The position numbers were made by a program, and so were the translations under genes. Positions 22,451 through 33,198 of a stretch of DNA of 64,000 nucleotides are shown here, piece by piece (the stretch's first letter is position 1; each line of letters begins with the position of its first letter). The notes below the pieces were generated by a model. The model made no database searches and was not told the origin of the DNA. It was given only the letters and a program-made list of their open reading frames with translations. The DNA lies in NCBI GenBank assembly GCA_009746045.1, contig RPFO01000310.1, positions 3,449,600-3,513,599 of the forward strand, in the 5' to 3' direction. The DNA comes from Mesostigma viride. Taxonomy: Eukaryota > Streptophyta > Mesostigmatophyceae > Mesostigmatales > Mesostigmataceae.

Positions 22451-22524
22451 GATTTCACTCTGCTGTAAGTAATTATATTCTTTATATATATTAAAAATAT
22501 AATTACTTACAGCAGAGTGAAATC
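22451..22524. repeat. perfect palindrome, 29-bp arms
   Basis: Arms gatttcactctgctgtaagt... (22451-22479) and its exact complement (22496-22524) enclose a 16-base A/T loop. The arm sequence is also the 3' end of the neighbouring LINE fragment family (single arm at about 27327 and 35060). The palindrome therefore looks like two LINE 3' ends meeting tail to tail. AT dinucleotide runs follow to 22590. Confidence 0.75.
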
Positions 22525-22689
22525 ACTCAATATAAATATTCTTTATATATATATATATATTAAAAATCTATCTATATATATTCTGATTTGGCACACCGCA
22601 AAGGTGAAAACCATTTGCGTTTATATATATACGTTGCTCTTGATAAAGAAGAGAACTGATCTCCGCAGAACTTTGTTTGAACAAAGCTG

Positions 22690-22830
22690 ATAACCCTGAT
22701 GATTTGTGGGCACCCCGTTTCATCAGTTTTTTCAGTTTTATCATGGTCCTGATATGTAAAACTGATAATTTATCACCCCTGAGTGCTCCTGATAAAACTG
22801 ATCATTTTTTGCCCCTGAAAAAGCTCTTGA
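22690..22830. repeat. TGATAAA array, internal
   Basis: Mixed-orientation units of TGATAA/TTATCA, the same family as 18370-18790. The stretch gataatttatcacccctgag also occurs at about 36030, showing that this block is part of the composite element body. Confidence 0.55.
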
Positions 22831-23187
22831 CCCCTACATAAATGGTCTGGCTGCCGATTTTCCGCCTAAAACTGCCGACGCATCGGCCCCTCCTCGGGGG
22901 ACCAAATGCCGCGAAAACTATTGAGAATTTGTAGGAAAAGTTTTAATAGCTGAGAAGATCGAAAGTTTATAATTTTCCTCACAGCATGATACTAGGGTTT
23001 GCATACTTCTGACAATTAAGTTATAGAGGTGTTCTGGCCGGTCAAAGTACAAGGGGTCAGGGTACTTTTTCACGTACAACGTGCATTCCGGAAAATGACG
23101 ACCTGGTCTTGGCAGCTTGCGCCCACGCATGGCATTTACGTTTTCGTTCGAATTTTCTAACCAAACTCAGGAAATTGATTTTATACG

Positions 23188-23856
23188 AAGGGGGGGTGAC
23201 AGTCCAAAAACAAGAAAATTTACACAATGCTGGATTCGATTAGATCTCGCGAAAACAAGAATGTTTGCCACTGGTCGCAACCCCAGGGGGTCTCTAGGTT
23301 AGAAGTTACAGAGACTCAAAAACCGTTAACTGAAAGGGTAGGGGAGGTAGGGTGCCGGGCCGACATGTTTTTTTTACAACAAAACACTTGGATTTTCAGC
23401 TAGCTCCCTGTATGGTCAGAATTTTGAAACGGTTTGACGGACAAACTGATAGCACTTGGCGAGCTGAACCCAAATCTGCAGTCAAAATTTTGGCAGGTAC
23501 CATAGAGGGGGGGGGGGGGTTGCCCCCAAGATGGTGATGCCCCTAGGCACGGAAGTATGCTGCCGTCTGCCACCACTACAAGGCTTCGGCTATCCAGCGC
23601 TGTGCCGTGCCAGTATCGCGTCGCGCCGGCCAACGACCCATTTAAGAAAACTGGAATTTTCCCATACACCAATATGCTCAAACGGTAGAGCTCGCGGAGC
23701 TGATCATTTTGCTCACTAGGTCGATCCCTAAAACCCTTGGGACCTCAGGGTTTTGCTAGGTATAGCGCCTACGTGCTAGGTAGGTAGGGTCCAAGGGCCA
23801 ACTTTTGGAAAATTTCAGCATAGTGTCTGACATTTTTGTTTTGGACAACCCCCCTG
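23188..23856. mobile_element. 669-bp MITE with 7-bp TSD inside copy B
   Basis: The family sequence ...ttatacgtcctaaag is split here. TTATACG precedes the insert (23181-23187) and is repeated after it (23857-23863). Ends are AAGGGGGGGTGACAGTCCAA and, reverse complemented from the right, CAGGGGGGTTGTCCAAAACA, an imperfect inverted repeat of about 22 bp. No transposase is encoded. A 7-8 bp duplication suggests hAT-like mobilisation, but the ends do not settle the superfamily. Confidence 0.7.
23670..23735 (+). other. tRNA-like segment in the MITE
   Basis: GCTCAAACGGTAGAGC has the form of a tRNA D-arm (GCTC pairs with GAGC). It is followed at normal distance by AGGTCGATCCCT, close to the T-loop/B-box consensus. 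The acceptor stem and anticodon arm are not convincing, so this is a tRNA-derived sequence (SINE-like) or a coincidence rather than a tRNA gene. Confidence 0.35.
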
Positions 23857-25205
23857 TTATACGTCCTAAAGATGATATAAGGCCAATTTTTGATTCGGGG
23901 AATGCCATTTGATAGGTGTCGGCAGCGTTCTTGCTGGAAAAAAGTGCGATCGGGCCGGACGATAGAAACGTTGACAGCAATACCTTTCCGGCGTATTTTA
24001 AAGGATATATCGGTTTCTTTTTACTTTTTATGATGATTTGTAGTCGTAAACGTGCAAGGGTGGCAAGAAATCGCCGAATCTAGCGACCATGCTGCACAAC
24101 TTTGGTGTGCCGCAATGCGCCATTTTGCGACCACCGCCTGGGCCAAGGTATAATGCTAGCCATGCCAGGTAAAGCTGAGTTATCGTTTTCTTGTCGATGT
24201 ATGGCGTTTATGTATACGTTCTAGCTTGTGTAGCACATTCTTTCTTCATTATTCATGCTCTTTCTTGACCATGGCCTGGCCCCTTCCTAAGACACCATTC
24301 TTAGATGCTTCCATCAGTCAGTTGACCTGCCATAGTGTGATGGCGATAAGTTTTAGAGGCTGTATGGGTTTGTTTGAATACCTCCATATATGTTTGTTAT
24401 ACCTTTTCCACACACATATTGCATGAGTGTGAGGCAGTTGGCTGGTCTTTGTGGCATCATCAAGCATGTAACTGGTGAGTAAAAGCTTCCCATTGTCAGC
24501 ATGTGCCACCAGGTGTGCTGGCCATCACCTGGCAAGCTATAGCAGCTTAGGCCTAGTTTATCCTTGCTAGGGCAGGCTGAAATAGGCTCAACATCACTAG
24601 TTTGTTGGTGGCTGCCTCCTAGAATGCATGCCTTGCGTAGGGTATCCGTACCACGTTACCTACGTGCATGGACAAGGTGGCACCTGCACATAGGTGCCAT
24701 GTAAGGGCAGTGTGATGATGCAGTTATGTTTCCCCATCATGGTGTAAGGGAAATGTATTGATTGGCATGGTTGGTGGCCATATTAGTGGGTAATACGCCC
24801 AACCCTAGGTACCCCCTTGGTTGCTTTTTACCAACGGTACCCCTATGGGCTGTATTGGGTGTAACTGCTGGTATACCCACCCGAATGATAACCCCAATGG
24901 TTCAAACTGTTCAGCAACTAATTGTTTATCATCCCTGAAGTGGTAGGTGCCTAGCTCTTATAACATAATTAAAAATGCACATTCTACCAAAAATGAAAAT
25001 GCGTGCCTTGACCCCCTGACTTTGACGGTAGTTATAGATGGCCTACCCTGCATATATGTAAGGTTGTGATGTATCAACCCGAAGGGCAACTCGTGGAAAT
25101 GCTTGGCCCCAAAGGACAGCCATTGGATATGGGTAGGTTGGATGGCATCCGGTTTGCAAAATTGTGAAGATCGATTTATCGGCAGGATCTCGGCCCATTT
25201 AGGGG

Positions 25206-25395
25206 TTAAAACTGATAAATTGTGCCTGATACAGTATTATCAGTTTTATCAGGCGAAAAAATCGATTATCAGGCGCATATCAGGCGTTCATCAGGATTTT
25301 ATCAGGCGTTTATCAGGTTTTATCAGCGTTTATCAGCGTTTATGTATCAGGCGCTTATCTGAGGTCAAAACAGGGGAAATCTGATAATATCAGGA
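25206..25395. repeat. TGATAAA array, right subterminal (inverted)
   Basis: Units of TTATCAGGCG/TTTATCAG run up to TATCAGGACCCCAGTTACTAGTG, the right terminus of the composite element. The orientation is opposite to the left array, giving the element symmetric subterminal regions. Confidence 0.6.
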
Positions 25396-25618
25396 CCCCA
25401 GTTACTAGTGTAGGTGACAGTGTCCCATCCCCTTCTAATAGATTACATATAGACACACAATTTCTCAGGATATGACAATTACACATATAAGAGATTACAT
25501 GTATAAGAGGTGCGGTAATAGGTCCCGAGGCCGATAGGATATGCTATACACAGGTGCATGGCTGTCAGAGGCCCTACAGTAATAAATTACTGTCACCTGG
25601 TGCCGTACAGCGTGGATA

Positions 25619-27528
25619 TTAACCCCTAAATGGTCTTGCTGCCGATTTTCCGCCAAAAATCGAGTTCCAGCCGATGCATCGGCCCCTTCTCGGGGGACCA
25701 GATGCCGCGAAATCTATTGAGAATTAGGAAAAGTTTAGCTGAGAAGATCGAAAGTTTATAATTTTCTTCACAGCATGGTATATGGGTTTGCATACTTCTG
25801 ACAAAGTTATAGAGGTGTTCTGGCCGGTCAAAGTACAAGGGGTCAGGGTACTTTTTCACGTACAACGTGCATTCCGGAAAACGACGACCTGGCCATGGCG
25901 GCTTGCGCCCACGCATGGCATTTACGTTTTCGTTCGAATTTTCTGACCAAACTTAGGAGATTGATTTTATACGTCCTAAAGATCATACAGGCCAATTTTT
26001 GGTTCGCGGGAATGCCATTTGATAGGTGTCGGCAGCGTTCTTGCTGGAAAAAACTGCGATCAGGCCGGACGATAGAAACGTTGACAGCAATACCTTTCCG
26101 GCGTATTTTAAAGGATATATCGGTTTCTTTGTACTTTTTATGATACATAGTAGTCGTAAACGTGCAAGGGTGGCCAGAAATCGCCGAATCTAGCGACCAT
26201 GCTGCACAACTTTGGTGTGCCGAAATGCGCCATTTTGCGGCCACCGCCTGGGCCAAGGTAACGCCATCCATGCCTGGTAAAGCTTAAGCATCGTTTTCCT
26301 ATCGATGTTTGACGTTTATATGTACGTTCTAGCTTGTGTAGCACATTCTTTTTGCATTATTCATGCTCTTTCTTGACCCTGGCCTGGCCCCTTTCTAAAA
26401 CACCCTTCTTAGATGCTTCCCTCAGTCAGTTGACCTGCCACAGGGTGATGGTGATAAGTTCTAGAGGCTGTATGGGTTTGTTTGAATACCTCCATATATA
26501 TGTTTGTTATACATTTCCCATACACATATTGCATGAGTGTGAGGCAGTTGGCTGGTCTCTGTGGCATCATCAAGCACGTAACTGGTGAGTAAAAGCTTCC
26601 CGTTGACAGCATGTGCCACCAGGTGTGCTGGCCATCACCTGGCAAGCTATAGCAGCTTAGGCCTAGTTTATCCTTGCTAGGGCAGGCTAAAATAGGCTCA
26701 ACATCACTAGTTTGTTGGTGGCTGCCTCCTAGAATGCATGCCTTGCGTAGGGTATCCGTACCACGTTACCTACGTGCATGGACAAGGTAGCACCTGCACA
26801 TAGGTGCCATGTAAGGGCAGTGTGATGATGCAGTTATGTTTCCCCATCATTGTGGAAGGGAAATGTATTGTTTGGCATGGTTGGTGGCCATATTAGTAGG
26901 TAGTATGCCCACCCCTACCCCCTTGGTTGCTTTTTACCAACGGTACCCCTAAGGGCTGTACTGGGTGTAACTGCTGGTATACCCACCCAAATGATGACCC
27001 CAATGGCTCAAACTGTTCAGCAACTAATTGTTTATCATCCCTGAAGTGGTAGGTGCCTAGCTCTTACAACATAATTCAAAATGCACATTCTACCAAAAAT
27101 GAAAACGCGCGTCTTGACCCCCCTGACTTTGACGGCAGTTATATATGGCCTACCCTGCATGACTCGGGCCATGGCTGACATCATGCTCCGCCGTACGCGG
27201 GCTGATTTTGCGGTGCAGCAGGGCTATTAGGTTCCTCCCGTTAGGCGTTTCCATTGGTCTTATCGTAGTATAGAGCTTTGACATGGCTCTGTATATAGGT
27301 TTATAGCTGGGCGTTTGCTTTGGTTTGAGTGATTTCACTCTGTTGTAAGTAATTATATTTTTTAAATATATGTGAGGTTGTGATATACCAACCCGAAGGG
27401 CAACTCATGGACGTGCTTGGCCCCCAAGGACAGCCATTGGATATGGGTAGGTTGGATGGCATCTGGTTTGCAAAATTGTGAAGATCCAGCCGATTTATCG
27501 GCAGGATCTCAGACCATTTAGGGGTTAA
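25619..27528 (+). mobile_element. TTAA-flanked repeat, copy C (complete)
   Basis: TTAA at 25619-25622 and 27525-27528 flanks ends CCCCTAAATGGTCT... and ...AGACCATTTAGGGG, a clean 14-bp inverted terminal repeat. A palindrome built on CCGATGCATCGG/CCGATTTATCGG is just inside both ends. The host flanks (cgtggata / tgagggcagc) align with the uninterrupted paralogous intron near 12.02 kb, where TTA stands between ggatg and gggcagc, so the insertion site is visible. The element encodes no transposase and has a 200-bp LINE scrap inserted at 27158-27370. Confidence 0.72.
27158..27370 (+). pseudogene. LINE 3' scrap inserted in copy C
   Basis: The sequence encodes RAMADIMLRRTRADFAVQQGY and a stop, then the 3'UTR cattggtcttatcgtagtat as at 22286-22480. 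It interrupts the family sequence between taccctgcat and atatgtgaggttg. It represents a very short 5'-truncated LINE insertion. Confidence 0.6.
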
Positions 27529-27587
27529 TGAGGGCAGCATGGAAAACACGGTCATGGGACGTTGTTACATCATGCAACTCGACTCAC

Positions 27588-27656
27588 GTATGCACTCGTT
27601 TATGCCGGCCTTGCAGAGTTCGGATGAGGTGCAGTCATTGCCATCGCGACATTGCA
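27588..27656 (-). CDS. type I Cys-rich mini-exon
   Basis: A 69-bp exon on the minus strand with acceptor ATGCAG (27657-27658) and consensus donor GTGAGT (27587-27582). In phase 1 it encodes QCRDGNDCTSSELCKAGINE and a fourth cysteine, spacing C-x5-C-x5-C-x6-C. It is paralogous to 12083-12151, whose donor is broken. Upstream in transcription the next module is the type II exon at 36.6 kb; the intron between them holds a piggyBac, copies D and E and a LINE fragment. Coding status rests on intact splice sites, frame and cysteine spacing shared with six other exons. Confidence 0.55.
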
Positions 27657-28379
27657 CTGCATGAAGCAAAGATGCAGGACCCGAGGTTGGAATGGAGGAA
27701 CACAAGTTTTGATCAACTTATGATGCAGGGCATGCAATAATAGGGAACATTTGACTGCAAAGCACAAAGAACAGCCTGGGAAGTACTAATACTAGAATAT
27801 CATTAGCAAAGATATGGAGGAAAATCGGGATGCAGGCATATTGTTGTGTATGAAGCTGTCAGATCTCAGACATCTCAGGAAAACGATTAAGCAGGATCAT
27901 TTCTGTTGAACTGTAAGCTTCAAATACGTAAGAAGAGGGTACAGTATGGCAGGCAGCGCCCGCAGTATCCCAACAAGAATCACAACATTGCAAATTTAAC
28001 CCTTACAGTACAGTACATAAATGGTATCCAACTCACTCTTATAAATATCAGTCAGTTAGCAACTTGGCATCATAATGCCCACAAACCAACCTAATAGTTA
28101 TTTATGGTCCATACATACTAGGACCAAAGCACACACATACATGGACCTCCTTGGGGGTCCCGTCTTTGGTCATATTGCAATGTCCTATGGGTGCTAAATA
28201 TAGCACCCCCTGGCAGGGGGTGCCCAGGGTGCAAAAATTTACACACATATAATGCTTTATTGGATGTCAAATCTTATTAGCTGGTCCTGGATTCAACAAG
28301 GCAGTGAGAAAGGAAGCTAGTAAGGGCTCCTGAACACTGACATCATGGGTTGTCCCAGGGACCCAGCTGCGGCACTAAA

Positions 28380-28410
28380 AATAACTGCCCGCTATAAATA
28401 GCGGACAGTT
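28380..28410. repeat. near-perfect palindrome in piggyBac left end
   Basis: CTGCCCGCTATAAATAGCGG followed by ACAG is an almost perfect inverted repeat. A related hairpin lies at 33102-33155. It may be a transposase-binding or secondary insertion feature; its role is unknown. Confidence 0.45.
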
Positions 28411-28541
28411 TGGCTGGTGACATTTGCTAGCATTCCAAGGCAGCTGCCTCACTCCTTGTCATCATAAAACATCAACCATGGTCAAACATGGGTGGTCTAA
28501 TCTATTCCAGCCTATAAACAACTGGGTAGGCTATAAAACAT

Positions 28542-30896
28542 TCAAAAACCATCCCGGCATGCATGGTCGTACACGGGCACGCCCCGGGCGCGGTTGGGCC
28601 AAGGCCATGTCAACAATAATTCTTGCATTCTCAAGGGGTGGCAGGCGCCTGCCCCAGCCTCTTCATGGTGGCAGGCCTTGCCTTGCCCGCCCCCGGCCTG
28701 CTCGCGGCTGCCGCAGCACGGGTGACCTTGACGTTGCGCCCAGCCCACTCCTTGCCATTGGGGCCGCGCACCGTAAGTGGCAGCAAGGCGCGCTGCCGGA
28801 TGGGACCCACGTCGATGCCCTCCAGCTCGAGCTTGGGCGTGTGCCACAGGTGGAAGCAGTCGTACATGTACGCGCCCCCGCTGCACAGGGCCGCGTCGCA
28901 CTCCCTGCACCAGTACACCGTGGTCTTCACCCTGTTCGAGGCGCTGCACACCTTGCACTGTGCCTGAGCGCGGCCGAAGGGGATGTACTCCACCACGTGC
29001 GTGCCGCTTCAGCGGCCCTCCCGGCCAGCCACCGGCAGCACTGCCATGTTCCCGATGGGCAGCTGGGCGCCGTGCCACTTGTTGTGGATGAGCGAGTCCG
29101 CCAGCTTGCTGAGAAAGCCGGCGTGGGTGAGCACAGCCTGCTTCTCCTGCTCCGCAATCATCATGTGCAGGAGGTACGCGTTGGTGACTGCGCATGCCAC
29201 ATGCCCGATGAACAGCCGGTGCCACCAGATCTTGGTGACGAACGCCTTGCACATGTTGTACTCGGCGTACAGCTGGTCGTTCTTGTCGGTGGCGTGCCTG
29301 CAGTCCCAGTACTCGGTGATGCTGCTGGGCGCTGTCACCGACACGCGCGTAGACGTGCGACCGCCATGGCGGCTGACCTTGTTCTCGGTCAGGCCCAGCC
29401 CCTTGGACAGGGTCCACACCGGTTTCTTGTCCTGCCAGCATGCCAGGACGAGGCCCTCCTGGTTGACGGCCGCCCCATGCGTAGTCGCCCTGCTTCACTG
29501 CCTTCCCCTTGGGCACGAGCGCTTTCACCTTGTCGAACGGGAGGTCCTTCCGGTTCGTCATGATGGTGCCCACCACACGGTGTCCCATGGCCGCACACGC
29601 CTCCACCGCAGCACGGGAGGTATACCAGCGATCCATGGCGAGCTTGGTCGGGGGGGGCCACTTGCTCGTCATCCGCTTGACCACCTCGAGCGTGTGGTTG
29701 ACCTGGGGCAGCTTGTCATAGGTCTCCATGTGATACTGGTAGCTGCTTGGCCAGTCGTTGTCACCGAACTGCTTCATGTGAAAGCTCTCAGGCTTGTTGG
29801 GGTTGAAGCACGTGATCGGAGACAGCCGGTGGCGGGTGGGGATGGAGCGCTCATCCATCGCAGCCCGCTGCCCTGGCGTGACGTACTTCTTGTACGTCTC
29901 GTTCAGGTGGCGCTCCAGCCAGTCGCACTGCCACAGCCGGTGCTCGCGCGTCTCCTTGTCGGTGGGGCGGTCAGCCGTGGGGGACAGATGGAGGAAGCGA
30001 GAAATCTGCTGAAAGCGTACATGAGACATGATTTTCTGCAGCATGGGTGGCTCAGCCCCCCCGATCTTGGCAGAAGAGAAGTATAGTCCTCACGGTTGGG
30101 CAGCTTGAGCAGCGACATGGTGAAGAACTGAAGATGATGCCGATGAATTCACCCAGCTCGTGCAGGGTCAGTGACTTCCATTCCCTCGACTCCCCCTTGC
30201 CAGCCTCCTTAAGCTCAGCATAGAGGTTAGTCTGCTGCACGATGCGCTCCAGGACATCCCGAGCTGCGTGAAGAACAGCTTGAACAGCTGCTCGGGGTCG
30301 TTATCATCGAGATGGATGTCGCTGAGGTTCCGGGGCCGCGCTTTGCCCTGAAACGGCGCATGCGGTGTAAGAATGGGAAGAGCAGCGAGGTCGGGCTTGC
30401 CGAAACCGAAAGTCCACCTGTCGCCATCCATCGTGCCCTGCCTAGGCGTGTTGTCCTCCTCGCCATCGCTGTCAGATGACAGCTGCGGAATGTCAAGCTC
30501 CTCCTGCTCCTCGTTCTCGGCTTCCGAATCGCTATGGACAAGCGCCGGAACAGATCTGCGTGCTTTCCTGGCCGGCTGGCGGGGCGCATCCTTCCTTGCC
30601 TTCCCTTTAACCTTGGGCTTGCGCTTCTTGACCGGCGAGTACGAGATATCCTCGCTATCCCCCTCCTCCGCGCTGGGGGCTGCAGATGGCTCATCGTCAT
30701 CGTCAACAGGTGCCTGGACGTCGTCGGCGTCTTTCTCACTGCCGTCATCAGAATTGTCGCCCTGCATGTCGTCAACCTCTTTCTCAACATCCACAGGGTC
30801 TGTACTAACCATAAATTCAAAGATCTGCGCCTTCGTCATGTCATATTTATGTATATCGTCTTGGAAATTAAGGCCCACTTCGCCATCGTCCCGCAT
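28542..30896 (-). pseudogene. piggyBac transposase (DDE_Tnp_1_7 type), frameshifted
   Basis: In order on the minus strand: an acidic N-terminus (30896-30290) with KKRKPKVKGKARK; FKLFFTQ; HELGEFIGIIF; SHVRFQQISRFLHL; AMDERSIPTRHRL; MKQFGDNDWPSSY; LAMDRWYTSRAAVE; YWDCRHATDKNDQLYAEYNM; KIWWHRLFIGHVACAVTNAY; and a C-terminal cysteine domain with CKVC, YWCREC and CFHLWH. MDE, MDR(W/F)YTS and the D before xxDQ are the positions of the three catalytic aspartates of piggyBac transposases. The cysteine tail is the DNA-binding ring-like domain. At least four frame changes lie between 30290 and 29420. There is also an in-frame TGA after the peptide GREGR (near 29010), directly before VVEYIPFGRAQ. Decayed copy. 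Confidence 0.75.
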
Positions 30897-30993
30897 CGCT
30901 TCACTGTCACTACTTCCCCTGAAATCTCACATTTTCGAGATCTTTGCCAAATTCCTTGATAGCCCATTCTAGCCCGAATATTTTAGGAGGCAC

Positions 30994-32812
30994 TGACCCT
31001 AAATGGTCTGGCTGCCGATTTTCCGCCTAAAACTGAGTTACAGCCGACACGTCGGCCCCTTCTCGGGGGACCAAATGCCGCGAAAATTATTGAGAATTAG
31101 GAAAAGTTTAGCTGAGAAGATCGAAAGTTTATAATTTTCCTCACAGCATGGTACTAGGGTTTGCATACTTCTGACAAAGTTATAGAGGTGTTCTGGCCGG
31201 TCAAAGTACAAGGGGTCAGGGTACTTTTTCACGTACAACGTGCATTCCGGAAAACGACGACCTGGCCATGGCGGCTTGCGCCCACGCATGGCATTTACGT
31301 TTTCGTTCGAATTTTCTGACCAAACTCAGGAAATTGATTGTATACGTCCTAAAGATGAAACAGGCCAATTTTTGGTTCGCGGGAATGCTATTTGATAGGT
31401 GTCGGCAGCGTTCTTGCTGGAAAAAAACTGTGATCAGGCCGGACGATAGAAACGTTGACGGCAATACCTTTCCGGCGGGATATATCGGTTTCTTTTTACT
31501 TTTTATGATGATTTGTAGTCGTAACGTGCAAGGGTGGCCAGAAATCGTCGAATCTCGCGACCATGCTGCACAACTTCGGTGTGCCGCAATGCGCCATTTT
31601 GCGGCCACCGCCTGGGCCAAGGTAATGCCAGCCATGCCAGGTAAAGCTGAGTTATCGATTTCTTGTTGATGTTTGACGTTTATACATACGTTCTAGCTTG
31701 TGTAGCACATTCTTTCTTCATTATTCATGCTCTTTCTTGACCATGGCCTGGCCCCTTCCTAAAACACCCTTCTTAGATGCTTCCCTCGGTCAGTTGACCT
31801 GCCACAGTGTGATGGTGATAAGTTTTAGAGGCTGTATGGGTTTGAATACCTCCATATATGTTTGTTATACATTTCCCACACACATATTGCATGAGTGTGA
31901 GGCAGTTGGCTGGTCTCTGTGGCATCATCAAGCATGTAACCGGTGAGTAGAAGCTTCCCATTGTCAGCATGTGCCACCAGGGGTGCTGGCCATCACCTGG
32001 CAAGCTATAGCAGCTTAGGCCTAGTTTATCCTTGCTAGGGCAAGCTGAAATAGGCTTAAAATCACTAGTTTGTTGGTGGCTGCCTCCTAGAATGCATGCC
32101 TTGCGTAGGGTATCCGTACCACGTTACCTACGTGCATGGACAAGGTGGCACCTGCACATAGGTGCCATGTAAGGGCAGTGTGATGATGCAGTTATGTTTC
32201 CCCATCATTGTGGAAGGGAAATGTATTGTGTGGCATGGTTGGGGGCCATATTAGTAGGTATTAGTAGGTATAGTATGCCCACCCCTACCCCCTTGGTTGC
32301 TTTTTACCAACGGTACCCCTATGGGCTGTACTGGGTGTAACTGCTGGTATACCCACCCAAATGATGACCCCAATGGCTCAAACTGTTCAGCAACTAATTG
32401 TTTATCATCCCTGAAGTGGTAGGTGCCTAGCTCTTACAACATAATTCAAAATGCACATTCTACCAAAAATGAAAACGCTCGTCTTGACCCCCCTGACTTT
32501 GACGGCAGTTATACATAATTGTTTATCATCCCTGAAGTGGTAGGTGCCTAGCTCTTACAACATAATTCAAAATGCACATTCTACCAAAAATGAAAACGCT
32601 CGTCTTGACCCCCCTGACTTTGACGGCAGTTATACATGGCCTACCCTGCATATATGTAAGGTTGTGATATACCAACCCGAAGGGCAACTCATGGACATGC
32701 TTGGCCCCCAAGGACAGCCATTGGATATGGGTGGGTAGGATGGCATCTGGTTTGCAAAATTGTGAAGTTACAGCCGATGCATCGGCAGTATTTCTGCCCA
32801 TTTAGGGGTTAA
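30994..32812 (+). mobile_element. TTAA-family repeat, copy D, inside piggyBac
   Basis: It starts CCCTAAATGGTCTGGCTGCC after gga-ggcactga and ends GCCCATTTAGGGG plus TTAA (32809-32812). The internal sequence is collinear with copies C and F. The left TTAA is not preserved. Sitting inside the piggyBac, it is the younger of the two. Confidence 0.6.
32398..32640. repeat. 121-bp tandem duplication in copy D
   Basis: The block from ttgtttatcatccctgaagt to gacggcagttatacat occurs twice head-to-tail with a period of 121 bp and no obvious difference. Other family copies have it once, so the duplication is recent and private to D. Confidence 0.8.
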
Positions 32813-33101
32813 TACCCCTGCGCAACCGAAAATCTGCCATGCTGCTGCTACCTACGGCAGCCGTGGTTTGCCGCCGGAATCGTCGTCTTCGTCGTCATTG
32901 CACGTTTTTGTCAATTTTCGGTTCGCGCCAAAAGTGCGTGCACCAGGGTACCCCCTGTACTGTAAGTGTTAATTAGTCCCTGTGTACTTGTCCAAATACT
33001 GTCAAGTAAAGTTAAGGGACGCAGTACACATCTAGCTGAAGACGCCTCGCTAAAAATATCACGGAAATACCTACTGGCATTCGCGTTATGCTCCCAACCA
33101 A

Positions 33102-33155
33102 CTGACTGATATTTGTAGCGGACAGTTGGTACTGCCCGCTGTAAATATCAGTCAG
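33102..33155. repeat. hairpin, 24-bp arms
   Basis: ctgactgatatttgtagcgg... (33102-33125) and its near-exact complement (33132-33155) enclose six bases. Part of the arm (aaatatcagtcag) also occurs at about 28040 in the piggyBac left end. It may be a tiny foldback insertion. Confidence 0.6.
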
Positions 33156-33198
33156 TACCTTAATTTTAATTTTTAATTTTATCATCCTCTTATGTTGA

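Larger units (their letters stand above)
22832..25209 (+). mobile_element. TTAA-family repeat, copy B, with nested MITE
   Basis: The left end is CCCCTACATAAATGGTC without a TTAA; the right end is GGCCCATTTAGGGG followed by TTAA (25206-25209). The internal sequence matches copies A, C, D, E and F. A 669-bp element interrupts it at 23188-23856. The right TTAA is kept while the left one is not, so one edge has been altered since insertion. Confidence 0.55.
27996..32972 (-). mobile_element. piggyBac-like element with TTAA TSD
   Basis: The left end is TTAA plus CCCTTACAGTACAG (27996-28013). The right end, reverse complemented, is TTAA plus CACTTACAGTACAG (32972-32955), differing at one base. Between them lies a piggyBac-type transposase on the minus strand (28542-30896). 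The right half has been invaded by TTAA-family copy D (about 30994-32812). Cut-and-paste insertion at TTAA and ends starting with C are family hallmarks. The transposase is broken, so this copy is inactive. Confidence 0.65.

Noticed and set aside
25626-25916. Recurrent minus-strand 80-96 codon frame (MRGRK-PWPGRRFPEC type) seen in every TTAA-family copy
   Set aside because: It recurs because the DNA was copied recently; frames at other positions recur equally well and copies have indels, so this is not evidence of a gene.
28424-29563. 379- and 367-codon plus-strand frames over the piggyBac region
   Set aside because: Antisense shadows of the GC-rich transposase; all family motifs are on the minus strand.
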